A DNA stretch of 64,000 nucleotides from contig JAZKJV010010131.1 of the NCBI GenBank assembly GCA_037367405.1, positions 1-64,000 of the forward strand. Reading direction: 5' to 3'. This stretch comes from Ottelia alismoides (Eukaryota > Streptophyta > Magnoliopsida > Alismatales > Hydrocharitaceae). The translations under genes and the position numbers were made by a program. Positions 49,338 to 61,217 of the stretch are shown here, piece by piece (position 1 is the first letter of the stretch; each line of letters begins with the position of its first letter). The notes below the pieces were generated by a model. It was not told where the DNA came from. It did not search any database and saw only the letters and a program-made list of their open reading frames with translations.

Positions 49338-50280
49338 TGGTATCAGAGCGGGTTCGTTTCTCGAGGATTTAAAAATTTTTATGTTCGAGATTTGTTCTTT
49401 TAGATTTGTTCGAGATCTGTTCTGGATAACTCTGCCTTCATTCAGATCGATCTCAAGGCGGAGATCTGTTCTTGTTCATTTTTGAGGTTTTTCTGAAACC
49501 CTAGACTGTTTGTATTTGGGTTTTCCGAAACCCTAGCGTGCCTATTCTCGATCCAGCTCTGTCGATCATAACAAGCATCATAAGGTGGCATCCATCAAGT
49601 TCCAGGCCACAGGCATCAAGCACCAGGCCGCAAGCATCAAGTTCGATACCTCTGCAACAGTGCAACGCAGAGGCGGCACCCGAACCGGCATCGGCATCAA
49701 GTTCGAAGGATATCTCCAGCGATGCCCCTCCAGCCGTTCGACGGTGCCCCCTTCTCCTCTCGCATCTCCGAGCGACGCATCCGAACCCAGGCGCAAGGTG
49801 GTGCCCCCAAACGGCCCTTCGTGCCGCGCCACGCGCAAAACCCAATTCGGGCGGCGGCTCAGGCTGAGCCCCGACCCTCTCCAAGCAGCACCTCCGCGTG
49901 CGATGCTGCACTCAGATCCCGCAGGCGGCCCACTCGATCTCGGCCTCCAGATCATCAAAGGCGGCGCAGCGGCATCAGGCGAAACCTCCAGGCGAGGTCT
50001 CCTCTCCCCGCGCGAAGTCCCCCAGCGTGGTTGTTCTCCAGGCGCGCGATGGCCACCAGCCCTCCCCCTTGGCGCCCACCGTGGCGGCGCGACGCAGAAC
50101 GAGACCCCATCGCGGCGCCAACCTCCTTCCTTGTGCGGCATCCAGGCGCGCCTCGTGCGGGCGAAAGAACTTCGCCTCTCTCGAGCATCCCCTTCCTTGC
50201 GCGAGCTTCCCCCTGTCGCAAGGGCAACCCCCTCCCTCCCTACGGCGGCGGGTCGAAGGGTTTTTCCCAGTGGGAACCCT

Positions 50281-50735
50281 AAGGCCGGGCCAGTCCCCCT
50301 TTATAAAAAAAATTAACTCTGTTTGAGAGAGCCCATGTTGAAAAATAGTGGGCTGAAAGAAAGGAGCGCCCAGTGTATGTTATAAAAAAAAGAGAGTGTT
50401 TTTATTTGGGCCAAGGGGGCCAGTTCAAAAAAAAGGAAAGCCGTGAAAAAAAAGGGAAACGGCTTAAAAAAATTACGAAAAAAATGACAGCCGGAAAAAA
50501 AAGGGGGAAGGCGTTATAAAAAAAAATTTGAATTTCTTGGAAAAGGTGCGTACATGAAAAGAAAAAGCCATACGCTGTTAAAAAAAAGCCGCGTACAAAG
50601 AAATGTCATACGTAATTTCAAAAAAGAAGAAGTTGCAAAAGCCGATAAAAAAAAGCAAACGGCTTATAAAAAAATTTAAATGAAAAAAAATATGAATGTT
50701 TTGAAAAGCCGACAAAGTTGTGATCGGCTAAGTGT
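50281..50735 (+). repeat. A-rich stem-loop block (copy 1)
   Basis: Runs of 6-9 A alternate with short GC words that pair: AGCCCA/TGGGCT (50330/50349), AAGCCGT/ACGGCTT (50438/50459), AAGCCG/CGGCTT (50639/50660) and AGCCGA/TCGGCT (50707/50724). The same block is at about 52850-53290 and 55405-55830 in the other two internals. One stem is mismatched in copy 3 (ACGACTT). Confidence 0.75.
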
Positions 50736-51568
50736 TTGTTTTTGTCCCCATCATTGTTGTCTTCTCCCAACTTGGTCGACATCAATGTTTTCAGACAAGT
50801 ATGGGAGAAAGGGGGAGTATATAAGTAGAGATACAGGTCTTGTATTCCAGCTCCAGATTCAGATACCAATCTCCAGACCAACCTAGATGATCAGACTCTA
50901 CAGTTCGGTTTCAGACTCGACGATCATTGTTCCGAGTCTCCAGTTTCAGACACACATATGTTTGCGGTCATTTTCAGATGAGCATATGTTGCCATCATTG
51001 TCAGAGGTCCCCATCATTCTTCTTGTTGTCAGGCCAGAGATTTCATGTGAGCCATAGGGACTCCAGAGCAGAGGACCATTCCCTATGCCATTGAGGGAAA
51101 GGGTTTTCATGTGGTATCATAGGTACACCAGAGTAGTGCATCATTCTCTGAGCCAGATGGGAGAAACCGCAGTTCTCCGAAGAGGAGACTTTTCAAACTC
51201 CATTCTCTAGCGACCGTGGACTCCGAAGAGGATTGCACAGCCACGGTCCTTTTCAGTTCGGCCCTTTTCAGAGATGGAGCAGTTGTCCACATTATTGTGG
51301 CGGGCCAGAGTACTCCGACGAGGAGACTCATTTCAGTTGCAGTGACTCTGACAGGTGCAGTTCAGAGCACATGCTCTCCGACGAAGAGATTCAGAAGACT
51401 CACACTCCAGCTCGTTCGTCCTCCTCACCTGCACGACATGACAAGCAACGTCCTTGACTGCAACATGTGCGCGTCGGGTTGATATTGTCCGTAGTGTCCT
51501 GTAGTGTTGAGTTGAGTATCTTTCTGTTTGTCCAAGCTGAGCATTGCATGCTCCAGTTTGAGGGGGAC

Positions 51569-51895
51569 TGTTGGAGTATAAGTTGTATGCGTCTATTGTG
51601 TTGTAGCAGGGTAAATGGATCCTGGAGAAGATCCATTTACCCCATCTAGTGTTTAGTCCCACATCGTCCAACGGTGGGACTTGGAGGCTCTGGAGAGGCT
51701 ATATAAGGAGCCCCAGACCTCCTGTACTCATTGAGAAAAAGCAATAGAAAAAACGCCCCTTAGAGGGCTTCTTCTGTAGTTTCATCCCGCTCCTTACGGA
51801 GTAGGGTTCCACGTTAAATCATGGTGTTCCATGTTGATGTTTCTTGTTCTTATGCTCTGTTTATCAATCGCATCCGCATATTCTATTTTATAACA
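51569..51895 (+). repeat. LTR 2 of the array
   Basis: 327 bp, TGTTGGAGTATAAG to TTTTATAACA. It has a perfect 12-bp inverted repeat GGTAAATGGATC/GATCCATTTACC (near 51609-51641), an AGTCCCAC/GTGGGACT hairpin and a TATATAAGG box near 51700. Confidence 0.85.
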
Positions 51896-54122
51896 TGGTA
51901 TCAGAGCGGGTTCGTTTCTCGAAGATTTCAAAATTTTTATGTTCGAGATTTATTCTTTTAGATTTGTTCGAGATCTGTTCTGGATAACTCTGCCTTCATT
52001 CAGATCGATCTCAAGGCGGAGATCTGTTCTTGTTCATTTTTGAGGTTTTTCTGAAACCCTAGATTGTTTGTATTTGGGTTTTCCGAAACCCTAGCGTGTA
52101 TATTCTCGATCCAGCTCTGTCGATCATAACAAGCATCATAAGGTGGCATCCATCAAGTTCCAAGCCACAGGCATCAAGCACCAGGCCGCAAGCATCAAGT
52201 TCGATACCTCTGCAACAGTGCAACGCAGAGGCGGCACCCGAACCGGCATCGGCATCAAGTTCGAAGGATATCTCCAACGATGCCCCTCCAGCCGTTCGAC
52301 GGTGCCACCTTCTCCTCTCACATCTCCGAGCGACGCATCCGAACCCAGGCGCAAGGTGGTGCCCCCAAACGACCCTTCGTGTCGCGCCACGCGCAAAACC
52401 CAATTCGGGCGGCGGCTCAGGCTGAGCCCCGACCCTCTCCAAGCAGCACCTCCGCGTGCGATGCTGCACTCAGATCCCGCAGGCGGCCCACTCGATCTCG
52501 GCCTCCAGATCATCAAAGGCGGCGCAGCGGCATCAGGCGAAACCTCCAGGCGAGGTCTCCTCTCCCCGCGCGAATTCCCCCAGCGCGGTTGTTCTCCAGG
52601 CGCGCGATGGCCACCAACCCTCCCCCTTGGCGCCCACCGTGGCGGCGCGACGCAGAACGAGACCCTATCGCGGCGCCAACCTCCTTCCTTGTGCGGCATC
52701 CAGGCGCGCCTCGTGCGAGCGGAAGAACTTCGCCTCTCTCGAGCAGCCCCTTCCTTGCGCGAGCTTCCCCCTGTCGTAAGGGCGACCCCCTCCCTCCCTG
52801 CGGCGGTGGGTCGAAGGGTTTTTCCCCGTGGGAACCCTAAGGTCGGGCCAATCCCCCTTTATAAAAAAATAACTCTGTTTGAGAGAGCCCATGTTGAAAA
52901 ATAGTGGGCTAAAAGAAAGGAGCGCCCAGTGTATGTTATAAAAAAAGAGAGTGTTTTTATTTGGGCCAAGGGGGCCAGTTCAAAAAAAAGGAAAGCCGTG
53001 AAAAAAAGGGAAACGGCTTAAAAAAATTACGAAAAAAATGACAGCCGGAAAAAAGGGGGAAGGCTGTATAAAAAAAATTTGAATTTCTTGGAAAAGGCGC
53101 GTACACGAAAAGAAAAAGCCATACACTGTTAAAAAAAAAGCCGCGTACAAAGAAATGTCGTACGTAATTTCAAAAAAAAAAGAAGTTGCAAAAGCCGATA
53201 AAAAAAAGTCAAACGGCTTATAAAAAAAATTAAATGAAAAAAAATGATGAATGTTTTGAAAAGCCGACAAAGTTGTGATCGGCTAAGTGTTTGTTTTTGT
53301 CCCCATCATTGTTGTCTTCTCCCAACTTGGTCGACATCAATGTTTTCAGACAAGTATGGGAGAAAGGGGGAGTATATATGTAGAGATACAGGTCTTGTAT
53401 TCCAGCTCCAGATTCAGATACCAATCTCCAGACCAACTAGATGATCAGACTCTACAGTTCGGTTTCAGACTCGACGATCATTGTTCCGAGTCTCCAGTTT
53501 CAGACACACATATGTTTGCGGTCATTTTCAGATGAGCATATGTTGCCATCATTGTCAGAGGTCCCCATCATTCTTCTTGTTGTCAGGCCAGAGATTTCAT
53601 GTGAGCCATAGGGACTCCAGAGCAGAGGACTATTCCCTATGCCATTGAGGGCAAGGGTTTTCATGTGGTATCATAGGTACACCAGAGTAGTGCATCATTC
53701 TCTGAGCCAGATGGGAGAAACCGTAGTTCTCCGAAGAGGAGACTTTTCAAACTCCATTCTCTAGCGACCGTGGACTCCGAAGAGGATTGCACAGCCACGG
53801 TCCTTTTCAGTTCGGCCCTTTTCAGAGATGGAGCAGTTGTCCACATTATTGTGGCGGGCCAGAGTACTCCGACGAGGAGACTCATTTCAGTTGCAGTGAC
53901 TCTGACAGGTGCAGTTCAGAGCACAAGCTCTCCGACGAAGAGATTCAGAAGACTCACACTCCAGCTCGTTCGTCCTCCTCACCTGCACGACATGAGAAGC
54001 AACGTCCTTGACTGCAACATGTGCGCGTCGGGTTGATATTGTCCGTAGTGTCCTGTAGTGTTGAGTTGAGTATCTTTCTGTTTGTCCAAGCTGAGCATTG
54101 CATGCTCCAGTTTGAGGGGGAC

Positions 54123-54449
54123 TGTTGGAGTATAAGTTGTATGCGTCTATTGTGTTGTAGCAGGGTAAATGGATCCTGGAGAAGATTCATTTACCCCATC
54201 TAGTGTTTAGTCCCACATCGTCCAACGGTGGGACTTGGAGGCTCTGGAGAGGCTATATAAGGAGCCCCAGACCTCCTGTACTCATTGAGAAAAAGCAGTA
54301 GAAAAAACGCCCCTTAGAGGGCTTCTTCTGTAGTTTCATCCCGCTCCTTACGGAGTAGGGTTCCACGTTAAATCATGGTGTTCCATGTTGATGTTTCTTG
54401 TTCTTATGCTCTGTTTATCAATCGCTTCCGCATATTCTATTTTATAACA
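54123..54449 (+). repeat. LTR 3 of the array
   Basis: 327 bp, almost identical to LTR 2, with only a few base changes. TATA-like word at 54253-54261. Confidence 0.85.
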
Positions 54450-56670
54450 TGGTATCAGAGCGGGTTCGTTTCTCGAAGATTTCAAAATTTTTATGTTCGA
54501 GATTTATTCTTTTAGATTTGTTCGAGATCTGTTCTGGATAACTCTGCCTTCATTCAGATCGATCTCAAGGCGGAGATCTGTTCTTGTTCATTTTTGAGGT
54601 TTTTCTGAAACCCTAGACTGTTTGTATTTGGGTTTTCCGAAACCCTAGCGTGTATACTCTCGATCTAGCTCTGTCGATCATAACAAGCATCATAAGGTGG
54701 CATCCATCAAGTTCCAAGCCACAGGCATCAAGCACCAGGCCGCAAGCATCAAGTTCGATACCTCTGCAACAGTGCAACGCAGAGGCGGCACCCGAACCGG
54801 CATCGGCATCAAGTTCGAAGGATATCTCCAACGATGCCCCTCCAGCCGTTCGACGGTGCCACCTTTTCCTCTCGCATCTCCGAGCGACGCATCCGAACCC
54901 AGGCGCAAGTTGGTGCCCCCAAACGACCCTTCGTGCCGCGCCACGCGCAAAACCCAATTCGGGCGGCGGCTCAGGCTGAGCCCCGACCCTCTCCAAGCAG
55001 CACCTCCGCGTGCGATGCTGCACTCAGATCCCGCAGGCGGCCCACTCGATCTCGGCCTCCAGATCATCAAAGGCGGCGCAGCGGCATCAGGCGAAACCTC
55101 CAGGCGAGGTCTCCTCTCCCCGCGCGAATTCCCCCAGCGCGGTTGTTCTCCAGGCGCGCGATGGCCACCAACCCTCCCCCTTGGCGCCCACCGTGGCGGC
55201 GCGACGCAGAACGAGACCCTATCGCGGCGCCAACCTCCTTCCTTGTGCGGCATCCAGGCGCGCCTCGTGCGGGCGGAAGAACTTCGCCTCTCTCGAGCAG
55301 CCCCTTCCTTGCGCGAGCTTCCCCCTGTCGCAAGGGCGACCCCCTCCCTCCCTGCGGCGGTGGGTCGAAGGGTTTTTCCCCGTGGGAACCCTAAGGTCGG
55401 GCCAATCCCCCTTTATAAAAAAATAACTCTGTTTGAGAGAGCCCATGTTGAAAAATAGTGGGCTAAAAGAAAGGAGCGCCCAGTGTATGTTATAAAAAAA
55501 GAGAGTGTTTTTATTTGGGCAAGGGGGCCAGTTCAAAAAAAGGAAAGCCGTGAAAAAAAGGGAAACGACTTAAAAAAAATTACGAAAAAAATGACAGCCG
55601 GAAAAAAGGGGGAAGGCTGTATAAAAAAATTTGAATTTCTTGGAAAAGGCGCGTACACGAAAAGAAAAAGCCATACACTGTTAAAAAAAAGCCGCGTACA
55701 AAGAAATGTCGTACGTAATTTCAAAAAAAAAAGAAGTTGCAAAAGCCGATAAAAAAAAGTCAAACGGCTTATAAAAAAAATTAAATGAAAAAAATGATGA
55801 ATGTTTTGAAAAGCCGACAAAGTTGTGATCGGCTAAGTGTTTGTTTTTGTCCCCATCATTGTTGTCTTCTCCCAACTTGGTCGACATCAATGTTTTCAGA
55901 CAAGTATGGGAGAAAGAGGGAGTATATATGTAGAGATACAGGTCTTGTATTCCAGATCCAGATTCAGATACCAATCTCCAGACCAGCCAGATGATCAGAC
56001 TCTACAGTTCGGTTTCAGACTCGACGATCATTGTTCCGAGTCTCCAGTTTCAGACACACATATGTTTGCGGTCATTTTCAGATGAGCATATGTTGCCATC
56101 ATTGTCAGAGGTCCCCATCATTCTTCTTGTTGTCAGGCCAGAGTTTTCATGTGAGCCATAGGGACTCCAGAGCAGAGGACCATTCCCTATGCCATTGAGG
56201 GCAAGAGTTTTCATGTGGTATCATAGGTACACCAGAGTAGCGCACCATTCTCTGAGCCACATGGGAGAGACCCAGTTCTCCGAAGAGGAGACTTTTCAGA
56301 CTCCATTCTCTAGCGACCGTGGACTCCGACGAGGATTGCACAGCCACGACCCTTTTCAGTTCGACCCTTTTCAGAGATGGAGCAGTCGTCCACATTATTG
56401 TGGCGGGCCAGAGTACTCCGACGAGGAGACTCATTTCAGTTGCAGTAACTCTGACAGGTGCAGTTCAGAGCAGATGCTCTCCGACGAGGAGATTCAGAAG
56501 ACTCACACTCCAGCTCGTTCGTCCTCCTCACCTGCACGACATGAGAAGCAACGTCCTCGACTGCAACATGTGCGCGTTGGGTTGATATTGTCCGTAGTGT
56601 CCTGTAGTGTTGAGTTGAGTATCTTTCTGTTTGTCCAAGCTGAGCATTGCATGCTCCAGCTTGAGGGGAG

Positions 56671-56992
56671 TGTTGGAGTATAAGTTGTATGCGCCTATTG
56701 TGTTGTAGCAGGGTAAATGGATCCTGGATCCATTTACCCCATCTAGTGTTTAGTCCCACATCGTCCAACGGTGGGACTTGGAGGCTCTGGAGAGGCTATA
56801 TAAGGAGCCCCAGACCTCCTGTACTCATTGAGAAAAAGCAATAGAAAACACGCCCCTTAGAGGGCATCTCACGTGGTTTCATCCCGCTCCTCACGGAGTA
56901 GGGTTCCACGTTAAATCATGGTGTTCCATGTTGATGTTTCTTGTTCTTATGCTCTGTTTATCAATCGCTTCCGCATATTCTATTTTATAACA
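56671..56992 (+). repeat. LTR 4 of the array
   Basis: 322 bp. Its large hairpin is shortened to a 3-base loop (GGTAAATGGATC, CTG, GATCCATTTACC). It shares AAAACACGCC and CTCCTCACGG with LTR 1 but not with LTRs 2 and 3. Confidence 0.85.
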
Positions 56993-59526
56993 ATAATCAA
57001 GGATATGAACAAGTGTGTTATATGATATATAAGAGAGAGCTATTTGTAAATAACATTTGCAATTTAAATGTTGATGTGAATTGGATTCACATTGAACATA
57101 TAATTGAGAATGTAATTTGCATTTTATTTTGGTTTGTGAATGTGGTTCAAAAATTTCCAATGACATGATTGCAATGTTCACAAAATAGCAATGTTCACAA
57201 ATATTCATAAAAAAGGTTTTGATGAATATTATATATGGTATACCTTCGGTTGAAAGATCGATTATCATCTCAAATACAAAATGATCATATCGCATTATCA
57301 TGACCTGAGGCGTATATGGTGTCTAGTCAGGGATCATTGGGGTAGTAGGTAACTCTGTGAGTGGACTGTCCCACTCTCATCAGTATTGGTCATGACAACG
57401 GATAAAGAAAGGATAATGCTTGAAGAGATGATGATGTATTTTATCTAATTACTAAAATTTGAATAATACGTATTTTGAGATTATATCATCCTTCAAGTAA
57501 TAATCAAAATTGTTTGTTGGTTGGTTAAATGGATCGATAATTGATTTAATATGATTAAATTAATTAGGTCCAATTATACACTCTATTATGAATAGATTTG
57601 TAGTTCCCTTATAAGAATTAATTATGTGAATATGATTCATAATAATTAATTAGAATTTGAACATGATACTGAGGATCACATAAGTGACATCTATGATCTT
57701 CTGTCATGGCAAAGGGTTATGTCGCCAGAGATTGTATGTAGGAGACTCCTGTTCGAAGTGACAGCTCTTGCATGCAAGCGCATCTGGATCAGGCTCTTTG
57801 CTTCTCGAATGAGTAAGGTCGTATGTGTAGTGACCACACTATCGGTTCCTCGTATTATTGGGACGATAATGGATTGCGTAAAGCAAGTGCTATTCCTCTT
57901 GACGGTTGGTTCAATTAACAACGTCAACATCGCCTTAGGGGTGGTGGGCCCAAGTGTTACAGATCGAATTGGGAAATACAAGTCGAACTTGCAAGGTGGA
58001 ATGAATTCCTGCTTCTTTTTATCCGAGTTGCAATTTCTCTTATTATTGGAATGTAACAAAGATAAGAAAGAAAATCCCAGATCTTGGCTAAGATATCTCT
58101 TAAATTGAAAGTGATTACGGGAATGAACTTTCAGTATTGACAAGGCAAGACAATTTTGATATAAAAATTCCTAAATCAAAGTGAAATATGTATTATGTGA
58201 ATATCTTATTTCAGATAATCCCCATTAAACTCACTCAATACTATACTCAATAATAACCAGTAAATTATCATGAATTAGATTCATGATCAAGATATTGTAC
58301 ATGCAGTTAGATACAAAATGTATATGGATGCAATGTGTAAGTTTTCTCGTAATAATGAGGAATGATAATTAAATAGACAATAGGACAACAACCTTGGGTT
58401 TGTATATCTCTATAGTCTTGATCTCTCACCGAACGCGTTTTGGAAGCATCATGTTGATGATGATCGTAATTATCAAAAATCCTTATAAAATCTAAGATGT
58501 TATGGCATACATATGTGCTCTCGACATTTAATCATAAATGACATGGTTCATTGCATTATGCAGAATGGTGGCTCGATAAGAGATGATGTACTCAAAATAT
58601 TTGAGTACCTGCCTAAACCAAAGTCCTTAAGAGTTAGGATGGATGTAGATATGATGAGTGTCATTATTCTGCTATTTATACTCTAGTCAGTCATGAAGCT
58701 TCATAATATCCATATTGCATGAATTAAATGAAGCATGTGTAAATATTGAAATGCTCTTATATTGAAATCTTTTGAGTTCAACATAAGAGATCATTTGTCA
58801 TAAGCAATGGTTGTTTATAGATGAAGGAAGCGCAGTGGAAGCATGGGTCTGACCCAAGTAAGAACGAAAGTCAAAGAGTTGATTGTGCTTCCATAACTTC
58901 CATGTGACATCCAAAGAGTTGGATAAATGCCAATACTGCAATACGTTGATGTACTGATAGTGTGACTATCTAAACTATCTAGGATCCTTAAAGAAGGATT
59001 CGGATAGTGCATCAGAATAATCTACTCTTGATCACTGAAATTGACTTACTTATTACTTATTAGATAAGATCAAAGTTTAATAATTGCATATCACTCTTCT
59101 ATTAACACTTGCAGTTGGTTGCATATGTTTTAGAAGACTAGGAAAATTGATCTTATGGTTTAATAGTCATCCACATGGATATTGATGCAATTGTTGCAAC
59201 AATCTCTATTGGATAGATAGACTACATATTTTCAGTGGGAGAGTCCTCAGTCTTACAGAATGTCTCAACTCAATGACCTAGATATTAGACTACACTTAGT
59301 GTTAATTACTAAATGTTGGAAATAAATGAATTCTGGAATAGACCTATCATAAAGAGTTATGAGTGATATATCTCAAATTTGTAATCTGACATCTAGATGA
59401 CTCTACTAAATTAGAAAATTAATGAATGATTTATTGGCATTTTTAAATACTGAAAATTTAAAACTTAAAAGGTCAATAGGAAGATAAAGATCATTTGACA
59501 ATGATCTGGCATCGAGTCTTGGGCAA
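56993..59526. other. No intact gene; old Copia/LTR sequence
   Basis: The frames at 56941-57301 and 57691-58143 have no domain. 57700-58100 has the look of an LTR and leads, through broken sequence, into the Copia integrase remnant that follows. Confidence 0.35.
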
Positions 59527-60010
59527 ATGTTTGTTGATGAGATCAATGGACTAGTAAGAGATGAAACTTTAGACTGTCTGAAATTTCAAATCTTACTTAC
59601 TTGTGAATATTGTATTCAAAGTAGAATGTCCGATGCATCCTTCTCTGAGAATGGTGTTAGATGCCAAGGTATTCAATATCTCATACATATTGATGTATGT
59701 GGATCATATATATCATAATGAACATTGATGATATGTAATATCCATTAATGATTATTTGTGATATGAGACTTCTTCTCTTCACCTTAGAAACCTTTGAAAT
59801 GTTCAAAGATATTACACTTTTTGGTTAAGAACCAAAGTCTGAAGAAAGATGAAATGAATTTGATCTAACCTAAGTAGTCTTTGTACTTGGTAGATGAATT
59901 CAAAGAGTACCTTATGGATTGGAGACATAAATATCATTCCTATCTCACTCCTGATAAACCTTAACTCAATTGAGTTGTAGGGAGATACAATTGGATCACA
60001 ATCACGTCCT
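59527..60010 (+). pseudogene. Copia GAG-pre-integrase/integrase remnant
   Basis: The plus strand reads INGLVRDETLDCLKF, then CEYCIQSRMSDASF (the C-x2-C part of the integrase zinc finger) and IHIDVCG at about 59680-59704, the conserved word before the integrase core. It stops shortly after. Later pieces near 59890-59960 (EFKEYLMD, LTPDKP) fit the same domain in another frame. Confidence 0.6.
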
Positions 60011-60149
60011 CCTCATAAGATGTATCTGCCTCCTCGCCCAAATGAGACGATGTGGGCAAAGTTCTATGTTGAATGTAAGACAGGAGGCCAGTCATCAGAT
60101 GTCTCGAGTTCCTCAAATCGGCAAAAGATGGCCTTCATTGTTGGCAATG

Positions 60150-61030
60150 TGTATGATATAAGAAATTGCTTCTTTGATGCATAGTATCTAGAATGCAAGC
60201 CATCAAGAAAGCGATATACCTGCCATTCAGAATGCTCTTATATCTGTTTGGTGCAACATGAGGGCTGGAATATTGCAAGCTCCTCATAGAGGCTGGAGAG
60301 ATGCCTGTAGTACTCGATGAGGGTGGAATCACCCTGAGATGTTGACCAGATTTGCCTGTAAATGTCTGCAAGGCGTGACTTTTCTTCTTTTGGGAGTACA
60401 TGTTTGTATTTTTGTAAAGCAGATTTGAGGGAATATGAGCTTCAACATTGTTGGTCATCCAGTTGATAACCATGTAGTTGTCAATCTGCCAGTTGTCGTA
60501 CTCTTTATCCTTTTCATCTAAAGGATCTTTAGTCAGAATGTAGAGTTTCCTCTATCCACCAATGAACACCATAAAAGAGAGAGACCAGAGCACATAAGTT
60601 TTTGTACCCTTGAGTTTGATAGTAGTGTCTTGTGCCATAATATTTGTGACCAAGGGCTTTGTCTCGGTAGAAGATGAGCCATGGTCATGAAAGGGCTAGA
60701 AAATGCCCTAGAACTCACGTTTGCCCTTGAAGAAGGGCTGAAAATCCTCAAGGAACAGCATATTTCGATTTCTGAAAGCGTTGGGCAGCGCTAGCAGGAG
60801 GGTTGTGACCTCCTGACAGCACTAGCAGGCCTCCATAAGTGGTTCTAGCAACATCGGTAGGTGTTGGAGATGCTCCTTTATGGTCGAGCTGTTGCACTGG
60901 AGGCGATTGGATGACCTTGCGAGGGGCCTTAGTTCAAGGAAGAGGGCCCGCACAGAATTTTGCGAGGCTTGAGGGTGACGGTGGGGATTTTAGGTTAGAA
61001 CCCCAGTCTAGGACCGTTGCTCTGATACCA
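60150..61030 (-). pseudogene. Copia gag and leader, minus strand
   Basis: From the primer binding site TGGTATCAGAGC (61019-61030, minus strand), a leader of about 330 bp with repeated GCTAG/GTGTTGG words leads to gag near 60690: TTIKLKGTKTYVLW, DNWQIDNYMVINWM, then, after a frameshift, IEYYRHLSSLYEEL and FLDGLHSRY near 60180-60320. It is truncated at about 60110-60150 against the plus-strand Copia fragment. Confidence 0.65.
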
Positions 61031-61217
61031 TGTGGAGATGATGGACGAATAAGATATCTATTCAAAAAAGGCTAGTGTCTCTTATATAGAGAGAAAACCC
61101 TGGAGAGTATAAAAGGAAAAATACATAAATACCCCGAGGGGTTACGGAACCCGAAGGGTTGAAGGTTACGGAACCCGAAGGGTTACATACATAATTGTAA
61201 GTATAATAACTCTAACA
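61031..61217 (-). mobile_element. Copia 5' LTR with a duplicated 21-bp segment
   Basis: 187 bp, TG at 61031 and CA at 61216-61217. The segment beginning GGTTACGGAACCCGAAGG is repeated directly in tandem (about 61140-61185). It shares the ATAACTCTA[A]CA end with the LTR at 15545-15698, so both minus-strand Copia fragments belong to one family. Confidence 0.65.

Larger units (their letters stand above)
49020..56992 (+). mobile_element. Tandem array: four LTRs and three internals of a non-autonomous Copia-like element
   Basis: LTRs start at 49020, 51569, 54123 and 56671 (spacing 2549, 2554, 2548). Each of the first three is followed directly by TGGTATCAGAGC (49338, 51896, 54450), the Met-tRNA primer binding site, and each of the last three is preceded by a polypurine tract (TTGAGGGGGAC or TTGAGGGGAG). 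Internal regions are about 2.23 kb and lack recognisable gag, protease, integrase or reverse transcriptase. Each has a GC-rich first half, an A-rich stem-loop block and a last third with CTCCGA[CA]GA-type repeats. Flanks are ATTAT and ATAAT, at best a duplication with one change. Overlapping frames of 186 and 243-253 codons are open in all three copies. Confidence 0.85.

Noticed and set aside
49501..50227. Minus-strand frames of 90-187 codons in the array internals
   Set aside because: Mirror images of GC-rich sequence that is low in stop codons. They are repeated only because the whole internal region is repeated.
57691..58143. Opposed 129- and 150-codon frames
   Set aside because: No domain on either strand; the sequence has LTR character.
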